A stretch of 20,937 nucleotides of DNA from BOKV01 sp041987205 (lineage in GTDB: Bacteria > Pseudomonadota > Alphaproteobacteria > Rhizobiales > Rhizobiaceae), in assembly GCA_041987205.1 (NCBI GenBank), contig JBHIWX010000074.1, forward strand, positions 1-20,937, in the 5' to 3' direction. The stretch's first letter is position 1. Each line of letters starts with the position of its first letter. This document shows, in pieces, positions 14,729-20,937 of this stretch. The notes beneath the pieces are model-generated. The model had not been told where the DNA came from. It saw nothing but the letters and a program-made list of their open reading frames with translations, and ran no database searches. The translations under genes and the position numbers were made by a program.

Positions 14729-16035
14729 CCAACCTCGAGATTGGCTGGATCGGGATCGGCTGCCTGTTCGCGCTGCTTGCCTTGCGAATGTCGATCGGTG
14801 TCGCGCTGATGATCGTGTCGTTCGTCGGCATCTGGATCATGCTCAATCTGACCGCCGCGTTCGGGATCGTGAGCGCCTTGCCTTTCAACCTGATCGGCGA
14901 TTGGTCTTTGACCGCCATTCCGATGTTCCTGTTCATGGGCTTCATCGCTGCAAATACCGGCATGACGTCTGGAGCGTTCGACTTGCTGCGATTGCTCCTG
15001 CGGCGCGTCCCCGGCGGTTTGGCATCGGCTGCGGTAGGCGCCTGCGCCATGTTTGCGGCGGCATCCGGATCGAGCATTGCGACGACGGCCGCCATGTCGC
15101 GCATCTCCGTGCCCGAAATGCTGAAGGCCGGCTATCATCCCAGTCTCGCAACAGGCGTCGTCGCGGCGTCCGGCACGCTCGGGTCGCTTATCCCCCCGTC
15201 GATCCTGATGGTGCTCTACGGAATTTTCACCGAACAATCGATCGGGCAACTGTTCATCGCGGGCGTGCTGCCGGGTGTTCTGTCTGCCTTCATCTACATG
15301 GCAATGATCACGGTTCGATGCGCTCGCAATCCGAAGCTGGCGCCGCCGACCAATGTCGAGGTCGAGTCGGGTCAATTACTGCCGCTGGTCCTGTCCGTCT
15401 GGCCGTTTCCCGTTCTGGTGATTGGCGTTCTCGGCGGTATCTTTGGCGGCCTGTTCACCCCGACGGAAGCAGGGTCGGTCGGCGCCTCGCTTGCTCTGCT
15501 GGTTGCCGTGCTTCGCCGCCAGGCGACGCGTGAAGCGTTATGGCTCGCCATACGACAGACAGTCGTTGCCACTTCATCGATCTTTTTCCTGACCATCGGC
15601 GCGGTGATGTTCACGCGCTTCATGGGTCTTTCCACCGTGCCGCAGGCGATGTCGGACGCCATGCTGGCGTTCTCGGACAACAAGATCGTCATCATCATCA
15701 TGATCGCCGCTCTTTATGTGGTGCTCGGCATGTTCATCGATTCCATCGGTCTCATGCTGCTCACCCTTCCGGCCCTCCTGCCGGTACTGGAAGCCGCCGA
15801 CATCAACATGATCTGGTTCGGCATCATCACGATCAAGCTTCTCGAAATCGGACTCGTTACGCCGCCGGTCGGCCTGAATCTCTACGTTCTGCACAGTGCG
15901 CTGTCAGGTCGGGTTCGGCTTGGCCACATCATTTCGGGCGCAACCTGGTTCATTGCCATGGACCTGGTGACGCTCGCGATCCTGATCGGGTTTCCAGCGA
16001 TCAGTCTCTACCTGCCGTCCTTGATGGCGGGCTAA
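14725..16035 (+). CDS. TRAP transporter large permease subunit (DctM family)
   Basis: This 436-residue protein is the ion-coupled transport subunit. It is hydrophobic throughout, about 12 helices, and carries typical DctM blocks: AASGSSIATTAAMSRISVPEM, GTLGSLIPPSILMVLYGI, and GLFTPTEAGSVGA, with the mirror-related EIGLVTPPVGLNL near the C-terminus. Length is standard. It overlaps DctQ by 4 bp and is followed 30 bp later by DctP. Uptake is driven by a sodium or proton gradient and moves an organic acid-type solute; the substrate is set by the binding protein. Confidence 0.96.
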   Translation: MTNLEIGWIGIGCLFALLALRMSIGVALMIVSFVGIWIMLNLTAAFGIVSALPFNLIGDWSLTAIPMFLFMGFIAANTGMTSGAFDLLRLLLRRVPGGLASAAVGACAMFAAASGSSIATTAAMSRISVPEMLKAGYHPSLATGVVAASGTLGSLIPPSILMVLYGIFTEQSIGQLFIAGVLPGVLSAFIYMAMITVRCARNPKLAPPTNVEVESGQLLPLVLSVWPFPVLVIGVLGGIFGGLFTPTEAGSVGASLALLVAVLRRQATREALWLAIRQTVVATSSIFFLTIGAVMFTRFMGLSTVPQAMSDAMLAFSDNKIVIIIMIAALYVVLGMFIDSIGLMLLTLPALLPVLEAADINMIWFGIITIKLLEIGLVTPPVGLNLYVLHSALSGRVRLGHIISGATWFIAMDLVTLAILIGFPAISLYLPSLMAG

Positions 16036-16065
16036 TCCAACCCACAACAAAAAGGGGATCGAGCT

Positions 16066-17196
16066 ATGCATACATCGAAGATCATTGCGGGCGCGTCAGC
16101 GCTCATGTTGGCGACGACTTGTCTGCCGGCCATTGCGGCCGACTACAATGCCAACATCTTCTTTGCGGACAGCCATTCGCTGGCGCGCGGACCTTACCTC
16201 GAATTCGCCGAAAAGGTCAGCGAAGCGACCGGAGGATCAGTCAACTTCAAGGTGTTCACCGGCGGTTCGCTTCTCCCGCCCGCCGCTTCGATGCAGGGCG
16301 TGGCCGACGGCGTCGCCCAGGTCAGCTATCATGCGGGCACCTATACCCCTGCCGAATTGCCGGTCAACAACCTCATCGGCAATGTTCCGTTCTACTCCTC
16401 GGATGCTGCGGTGATCGCACTTGCATCGACGGAGTTTGGTCTCACCAACAAGGCCGCCCTTGAAGAGTGGAAGAAAAACGGGATCGTGTTCGGCGGCGGC
16501 TATTCGACTGCAACCTACAACCTGATCTGTTCGTCCCCGGTCGTCACGCTGGCTGATGTCAAGGGAAAGCGCATGCGCATGGCGGGCGGTGCTTGGACCC
16601 GGTTTGCCGAACACATCGGTGCGGTTCCTGTCTCCATTCCTTCCAGCGAGATGTATATCGGCCTCGACACCGGTTCGCTGGATTGTGCCGTAACGCCAGG
16701 CGACTCTCTCGTCACCTTCAGCCTCACCGACGTGACCAGTTCGATCAATACGCTGCCGGTCGGCAACTATTATGCCGGCATGTTGTGGGGCTACAACCCC
16801 GCTTTCTGGCAGGGTCTGTCGACCGAGGAACGCTCGGCGCTTTTCGATCAGATGGCCTATTATCTGGTCAAAGGCACGATGGACAACGTCTCTGACGCGC
16901 AGGGAGCGATTGCGGCAGCGGTTGAAAAAGGCAGCCTGAAAGAGGTCCAACCCGACGACGCGCTCAAGAATGCGGTCAGCGAATTTGCCGCAGCGGACGA
17001 GGCCGCCGTCATTGCCGAAGCCGAAGGACGTGGTGTCGAAAATGCCGCCGAGATCCTCCAGCAGTACAAGGCGATCGTAGACCGCTGGACCGCACTTCTG
17101 GAAGGCGTCGACCACAGCGATATCGATGCGATGGCCGAACTTGCCCGCAAGGAAATCTACGGCAAGCTGGATCCTGCCGCCTATGGCACCAACTGA
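16066..17196 (+). CDS. TRAP transporter periplasmic solute-binding protein (DctP family)
   Basis: This 376-residue exported protein has a Sec signal peptide (MHTSKIIAGAS, hydrophobic core, AIAA before D26). The body shows DctP landmarks: GGSLLPPAASMQGVADGVAQ, VKGKRMRMAGG with the arginine that usually binds a substrate carboxylate, and the SEMYIGLDTGSLDCAVTP block. It has cysteines at LICSSP and LDCAVTP. AAGGGGAT upstream of ATG 16066 is a strong ribosome-binding site. It ends the unit 2 operon and is followed by a hairpin. The carboxylate arginine points to an organic-acid or amino-acid-like ligand, compatible with a hydroxy-amino acid for the neighbouring aldolase; this is inference. Confidence 0.95.
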   Translation: MHTSKIIAGASALMLATTCLPAIAADYNANIFFADSHSLARGPYLEFAEKVSEATGGSVNFKVFTGGSLLPPAASMQGVADGVAQVSYHAGTYTPAELPVNNLIGNVPFYSSDAAVIALASTEFGLTNKAALEEWKKNGIVFGGGYSTATYNLICSSPVVTLADVKGKRMRMAGGAWTRFAEHIGAVPVSIPSSEMYIGLDTGSLDCAVTPGDSLVTFSLTDVTSSINTLPVGNYYAGMLWGYNPAFWQGLSTEERSALFDQMAYYLVKGTMDNVSDAQGAIAAAVEKGSLKEVQPDDALKNAVSEFAAADEAAVIAEAEGRGVENAAEILQQYKAIVDRWTALLEGVDHSDIDAMAELARKEIYGKLDPAAYGTN

Positions 17197-17220
17197 TCGA
17201 AAGCCTGCAAATCAAGCTGG

Positions 17221-17244
17221 TGCCGCTCGCCTTTGCGAGCGGCA
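17221..17244 (+). terminator. Terminator-like hairpin after the TRAP operon
   Basis: A perfect 10-bp stem, TGCCGCTCGC / GCGAGCGGCA, closes a 4-nt CTTT loop 25 bp past the DctP stop and well before the convergent LacI stop. There is no T-run after it on either strand, so intrinsic termination is uncertain; it may act with Rho or protect the 3' end of the mRNA. The rest of the 184-bp intergenic space holds nothing else I can identify. Confidence 0.5.
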
Positions 17245-17380
17245 TCTGCCCCCGTCCGGGTCGAAGCCTGCCGGTTTCGTCGGGCTGTGCATTATGATTT
17301 TGGATATCACCGCCAGGGTGTTCGCCCATTATCCGCACGGACTTGGCGGAAGAACGTGGCGCTAGGGAGTAAGGGCCGTG

Positions 17381-18409
17381 TCAGGCGCTACCCCTGCGCA
17401 TGAGTTTGTAAGGCGTCTCAATTGTCGGGGAGTCGAGCGTCTGTCCTGCAATACGCCTGATCATCGTTTGCGCGGCAAGACGCCCAATTGCTGTATGATC
17501 GATTTCTATCGTGGTCAGGCCGGGTTCAATCGTCGCGGCACCATCGGTTGGCGAGCCGAAAGCGGTCAAGGCAATCCGGCCGGGGATGTCGATTCCCGAC
17601 TGGCCGCAATGAACGAGCGCGCCAAGTCCCGGCATATAGGAACTGAAAATTGCGGCCGTAATACCTCGCTCATGCTCAAGCAGTTGCGGGACAATCCCAG
17701 CACCTCCGGCCAGTGTCGAGGGCGTCGTGAAGAACAGGTCGACAGGACCGCCCAGCTTTGCCAGTTCCGAAGTGAACCCGGTCATGCGTTCTGCTTCACG
17801 GTCGCTGGTTTCGAACTGCGGCGTCCGAACATAGGCGATGTTGCGATGGCCGGCGTTCCAGAGAAGATTGACCAGGACGCGAATAGCCTCGTCGTGGTTA
17901 AAGCCCACGCAGAAATCAATCGGATCGGTTCCGACACGCAGAACTTCGGCGATCGGAATGTCGACCCTGCCGAGGCGCTCGTGCACCTCTTCTGAATGCG
18001 CGAGACCGGTCAGAACCATGCCCGACGGACGATAGGCCAGGAAGGTCTCCACCGCGCGGGCCTCGCGCTCAAGCGAGTAGTTCGTCATGCCGATCAGGAT
18101 CTGATACCCGTTCTCGTCAAAAACGTCGGTCAGCGCGCTGACGATATCCCACAGAGATGTGTAGGTGATGGTCGGTATGACGACGCCGATGATCTTGGTT
18201 CGCTTGGTCACCAGCGCGCCGGCGATCCGGTTGGGCGTGTAATCAAGGCGCTCGATTGCCGCCTTCACACGTTCTCGTGTTGCAGGCGCGACTCTTTCCG
18301 GTTGTCGAAGAACGAGCGAGACGGTGTTCACCGACACGTTCGCCAGTGCCGCGACATCCTTCATGGTCGGAACGCCGGTAGAACGGCCGCCCAGCTTGTT
18401 CATTTGCAT
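17381..18409 (-). CDS. LacI-family transcriptional regulator
   Basis: This 342-residue repressor-type protein has the LacI helix-turn-helix and hinge (TMKDVAALANVSVNTVSLVL from residue 15, then TPNRIAGAL at 58-66) and a periplasmic-binding-protein-like sugar-binding domain (GVVIPTITYTSLWDIV to RRG near the C-terminus). Residues ahead of MKDVA form a short extra N-terminus. ATG 18409 and ATG 18403 are both possible; an ACAGG box fits the second better. It is divergent from a CUT2 sugar ABC importer, with 289 bp between genes, and most likely controls that importer in response to the imported sugar or its first metabolite. Operator candidates in the spacer are listed separately. Confidence 0.95.
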   Translation of the reverse strand: MQMNKLGGRSTGVPTMKDVAALANVSVNTVSLVLRQPERVAPATRERVKAAIERLDYTPNRIAGALVTKRTKIIGVVIPTITYTSLWDIVSALTDVFDENGYQILIGMTNYSLEREARAVETFLAYRPSGMVLTGLAHSEEVHERLGRVDIPIAEVLRVGTDPIDFCVGFNHDEAIRVLVNLLWNAGHRNIAYVRTPQFETSDREAERMTGFTSELAKLGGPVDLFFTTPSTLAGGAGIVPQLLEHERGITAAIFSSYMPGLGALVHCGQSGIDIPGRIALTAFGSPTDGAATIEPGLTTIEIDHTAIGRLAAQTMIRRIAGQTLDSPTIETPYKLMRRGSA

Positions 18410-18561
18410 CCTGTCAGGTCCCGCCCCGGCAATCGGTCATGTTTGGGTCGCCGCTATCTCCAGCAGCACGGCCGAACTCGAAGCTCGGCCAAGGGTATGC
18501 CCACAACCGGACTTATCCCGAATCCCTTCGGATTCAACCTCTGTAATATCGGCAGATCGCA

Positions 18562-18646
18562 ATATGCACGTTTTTGCGCGGTTTCAACATATGATCGTTA
18601 TTATTTGCAAGAATCTGCTTGCAATGGGCAATATGAACGTTACTAT
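18562..18646 (+). promoter_or_regulatory. Repeat cluster, candidate LacI-family operators
   Basis: Two 16-bp repeats, ATATGATCGTTATTAT (18589-18604) and ATATGAACGTTACTAT (18631-18646), match at 14 of 16 positions and are exactly 42 bp apart, about four helical turns. Both have a central CG, as LacI-family operators usually do, and the second is a partial palindrome (6 of 8 pairs). A weaker third copy starts at 18562 (ATATGCACGTT, then diverges). Between the two good copies lies an inverted repeat TTGCAAG-N6-CTTGCAA (18605-18624). The second repeat covers the predicted -10 box of the binding-protein gene. Confidence 0.55.
18619..18646 (+). promoter_or_regulatory. Candidate promoter of the CUT2 ABC operon
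   Basis: TTGCAA (18619-18624) and TACTAT (18641-18646) are 16 bp apart and could form a sigma70-type promoter starting near 18653, about 46 nt ahead of the binding-protein ATG. The -35 overlaps the right arm of the TTGCAAG inverted repeat and the -10 coincides with the second 16-bp repeat, which would suit repression. The region 18550-18690 is clearly AT-richer than the genes. Confidence 0.4.
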
Positions 18647-18698
18647 TTTCAAAATCGCAGAAATTTCGCTAGGTAAATTTTTCTAGAAAGGAACGGAA

Positions 18699-19694
18699 AT
18701 GAGCAGCTTTTCGTATTTCGGCAACCTTCCGGTGATGAAGAATCGAATTGGCTCCTGCGGGGTGTTTGCTGCCTTCTTGGTCGCAACTGGATTGGCATGT
18801 GGAACGGCTTCGGCGGATGAAAAGCTGCGCGTCGGCGTTTCCGTCTGGGATGTGTCCTCGACGCCTGGGACCGTGCCGCTGATTACGGGTCTGAAAGAGG
18901 CGGCAGAAGCCGCCAATGTCGATCTGACGATCGCCGATCCGAAATGGGATGCCTCAATGCAGGTGGAGAACCTGCGTGAGTTCGTGGTCAAGGACATGGA
19001 TGTCGTCGCGGTGACGCCAATCGATGTCGTCGGCATCATTCCGGCGGCCAAGGAAACGGAAGGTGCGGATGTGCCGGTCGTGGCCGTCATGGGCGAAATC
19101 GAAGGCTTTCCCTATATCGGCACCGACGACGTCGAGTATGGACGCCAGTCAGGCCGCCTCATCCTCGAAGCCGTCGCCGGCATCGAGGGCAAGAAACGAG
19201 TCGTGATGTTCAGGGGTACCGCTGGCGGCAGTCCTGATCGGCTTCGCTGGCAGGGAATGAACGAAGTCATCGACGCGTCCAGCGAAGACATAGAATGGGT
19301 CAGCGTCACGGCCGATTGGCTTCCCGACCAGGCGCTTACAGGTTTTCAGGACGTACTGCAGCGATTTCCCAACAAGGGCGACATCGCGCTCGTCAACAGC
19401 ATGGGCAATTGCATGATCCCGCCCTCGCTGGACTGGGCGAGGCGGCAGAACCGGGAAGAGATCAAGTTCATCTCGATGGATCTGTGCAAGGCTGAAGAGG
19501 AAGCGATTGGCGCTGGCGACATGTATGGGTCGGTCTACCAGGACCCTCGAGTCATTGGCCAGTTGGCGATCAAGGCCATCGTGGCAATGCACGAAAGTGG
19601 GAACTACGACTCTGTTCCACTGTTTGCTGCCGAGCCGGCACTGAACTTCTGTACCAAGGCGAACTTCTCGGACTGTGAAGGCCGCGGTTACTGA
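18699..19694 (+). CDS. Sugar ABC transporter periplasmic binding protein (CUT2/RbsB-like)
   Basis: This 331-residue exported protein belongs to the ribose-type periplasmic-binding-protein fold (KLRVGVSVWDVSSTPGTVPLITGLKEAAEAANVDL, then VVAVTPIDVVGIIPAAKET, then IGTDDVEYGRQSGRLI). A signal peptide is clear from M13 (MKNRIG, hydrophobic core, TASA before D40); with ATG 18699 the n-region is unusually long, so ATG 18735 is an alternative, but AAAGGAA at 18687-18693 favours 18699. No lipobox. Four cysteines lie in the C-terminal half, two in NFCTKANFSDC near the end, which could form a disulfide. It is first in the operon divergent from LacI. The sugar is unknown. Confidence 0.93.
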   Translation: MSSFSYFGNLPVMKNRIGSCGVFAAFLVATGLACGTASADEKLRVGVSVWDVSSTPGTVPLITGLKEAAEAANVDLTIADPKWDASMQVENLREFVVKDMDVVAVTPIDVVGIIPAAKETEGADVPVVAVMGEIEGFPYIGTDDVEYGRQSGRLILEAVAGIEGKKRVVMFRGTAGGSPDRLRWQGMNEVIDASSEDIEWVSVTADWLPDQALTGFQDVLQRFPNKGDIALVNSMGNCMIPPSLDWARRQNREEIKFISMDLCKAEEEAIGAGDMYGSVYQDPRVIGQLAIKAIVAMHESGNYDSVPLFAAEPALNFCTKANFSDCEGRGY

Positions 19695-19761
19695 AGCGCT
19701 GTTGGCTCCAGTCCCGCGCAATTCGGGCGTAGACTGGAATTCTATCAGAAAAGACGAAGAC

Positions 19762-19782
19762 CCGGGCGCCTCCAGCGCCCGG
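19762..19782 (+). promoter_or_regulatory. GC-rich intercistronic hairpin between binding protein and permease
   Basis: CCGGGCGC and GCGCCCGG (8 bp, perfect) enclose a CTCCA loop in the 170-bp gap between the binding-protein and permease genes. No T-run follows. Such hairpins often protect the 3' end of binding-protein mRNA or partly terminate transcription, giving more binding protein than permease. That role here is inferred. The rest of the 170-bp gap shows no other feature. Confidence 0.45.
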
Positions 19783-19864
19783 CCGGCGCCGGGAGCGGAC
19801 CGGTAACCGGCTGTCGCCCCGTGATCAGATTCCTGAGCATATCGTTCCCAGAGAAGACCGAGCA

Positions 19865-20890
19865 ATGTCAGCCACCCAACCGAGTACGGAACAAGCCAGC
19901 AAGTCGACCCGGATCGACTTGTTGAAGGCAAAGGCCTTTCTGGGGCGTTACGGTTTCGCGGTGGCGCTGCTGCTGCCAGCAATTCTGCTTTTCTTCACCA
20001 ACGAGACATTCCGCAATCCCCAGAACCTGTCGAATGTTCTGGCGCAGTCTTCAATCGTCGGCGTCGCGGCCGTAGGCATGACGGTCGTCATGATCGTCGG
20101 TGGCTTCGATCTTTCGGTCGGCGCGATTGCGGCGCTTTGCGGACTCGTTGCCGTCATCGTTTTCGGCCAGGGCGAGCCCCTCTACATGGCGCTCGGCATC
20201 CTCGCCTGCATCGCCGCCGGCGTACTTATGGGCACAACGAATGGCCTGCTTGTCAGTCGAGTTGGAATAAACCCGTTGATCGCCACGCTGGCGATGGCGA
20301 GCCTGCTACGCGGCATCGTCCTGATCACCAGCGAAGGACGGATATTCCGTGCTGAGGGTGACTCGATCGAGATCACCGTCATAGCGCTTGGCCAGTGGCA
20401 TGGATTTCCAATCGCCGGCTTCTTCTTCATCGGCACGGTGATTTTCTGCTGGGCGCTGCTGCGTTTCTTCAAGTTCGGTCGCTGGGTTTATGCGATTGGC
20501 GGGAATGCGAAGGCGGCGATGCTTTCGGGCGTTCCAGTCGCTCTCGTTGTAACCTGCTGTTACGCGTTGATGGGTGGCCTCGCTGGTCTTTCGGGGCTTC
20601 TATACACCGCGCGCACAGGGACCGCACTGACGACGACAGGCATCGGCCTGGAAATCGATGCGATCACCGCAGCGGTCATTGGTGGCACACGGTTGGGCGG
20701 CGGACATGGATCCGTACTGGGCACAGTGCTCGGCGTGCTGCTTCTCGGTGTTATCCGAAACGCGCTAAATCTCCACGGCATTTCACCTTTCTGGCAGCCC
20801 TTCCTCATCGGCTGCATCCTCCTGATCACGGTTACCATCAGCGTTCGTAGCCAGCCTGATGGTGAAAGAAGCGGACGCATCAATCTGTGA
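19865..20890 (+). CDS. Sugar ABC transporter permease (CUT2/RbsC-like)
   Basis: This 341-residue inner-membrane permease is mostly hydrophobic with eight to ten predicted helices. Family blocks are VGMTVVMIVGGFDLSVGAI, GTTNGLLVSRVGINPLIATLAM, the cytoplasmic GGNAKAAMLSGVPV loop that contacts the ATPase, and AVIGGTRLGGGHGSVLGTVLGV. A polar N-terminal tail of about 28 residues precedes the first helix. The ribosome-binding site (AGAGAAG, 19852-19858) is acceptable. It forms the channel for the sugar delivered by the upstream binding protein; the RbsA-type ATPase is not in the window and probably follows. Confidence 0.95.
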   Translation: MSATQPSTEQASKSTRIDLLKAKAFLGRYGFAVALLLPAILLFFTNETFRNPQNLSNVLAQSSIVGVAAVGMTVVMIVGGFDLSVGAIAALCGLVAVIVFGQGEPLYMALGILACIAAGVLMGTTNGLLVSRVGINPLIATLAMASLLRGIVLITSEGRIFRAEGDSIEITVIALGQWHGFPIAGFFFIGTVIFCWALLRFFKFGRWVYAIGGNAKAAMLSGVPVALVVTCCYALMGGLAGLSGLLYTARTGTALTTTGIGLEIDAITAAVIGGTRLGGGHGSVLGTVLGVLLLGVIRNALNLHGISPFWQPFLIGCILLITVTISVRSQPDGERSGRINL

Positions 20891-20922
20891 AGCGGGCGAC
20901 CGCCTGACTTCGAACATTCGGC

Positions 20923-20937
20923 ATGGGAACGGGTATG
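20923..20937 (+). CDS. Possible start of the next gene, cut by the window end
   Basis: ATG at 20923 opens MGTGM to the last base, 33 bp past the permease stop, and a second in-frame ATG sits at 20935-20937 just behind GGGAACGGG. CUT2 importers usually have their ATPase gene next, so this may be its beginning, but five codons cannot show it. Confidence 0.25.

Overview
The window reads as a piece of an alphaproteobacterial chromosome or large replicon, most likely Hyphomicrobiales (Rhizobiales). Coding regions are GC-rich with strong third-position G/C bias, genes are tightly packed with ATGA/TGATG overlaps, and the content is transporter-plus-catabolism cassettes typical of rhizobia and relatives. 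The taxonomy is an inference from style and family content, not from a marker gene. No tRNA, rRNA, CRISPR array, replication origin or intact mobile element was seen.

Three independent catabolic units lie side by side, each with a different class of importer. Unit 1 (start of window to 8088, all +) is the tail of a long operon. It holds a cut-off LivG-type and a complete LivF-type ABC ATPase (HAAT family), a third short ABC-like ATPase that lacks the LSGGQ signature, a small cupin, a Gfo/Idh/MocA oxidoreductase, an SDR, an IlvD/Edd sugar-acid dehydratase with all three [2Fe-2S] cysteines, an aldehyde dehydrogenase and an HpcH/HpaI aldolase. Together these fit a non-phosphorylating sugar or sugar-acid route: aldose to aldonate, then 2-keto-3-deoxy acid, then pyruvate plus an aldehyde, then the acid. 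No lactonase is visible.

Positions 8089-8712 form a gene-poor scar with a frameshifted IS3-type transposase OrfA fragment and other decayed-looking coding sequence. Unit 2 (8713-17196) is a divergent IclR-family regulator (-) and a + operon: GMC flavoprotein alcohol dehydrogenase, aldehyde dehydrogenase, D-threonine-aldolase-type PLP enzyme, and a complete DctQ-DctM-DctP TRAP transporter. The GMC gene has a clear sigma70-like promoter followed at once by a three-half-site operator.

Unit 3 (17381 to the end) is a LacI-family regulator (-) divergent from a CUT2/ribose-type ABC importer (binding protein, permease, and probably the first codons of the next gene). The divergent spacer carries two near-identical 16-bp repeats exactly 42 bp apart plus a 20-bp inverted repeat, which are good operator candidates.

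The most unusual items are the signature-less third ATPase in a HAAT operon dedicated to sugar-acid catabolism, the pairing of a D-threonine-aldolase-like enzyme with a GMC/ALDH oxidation chain and a TRAP transporter, and the two operator architectures. The substrates of all three units are unknown from sequence alone.
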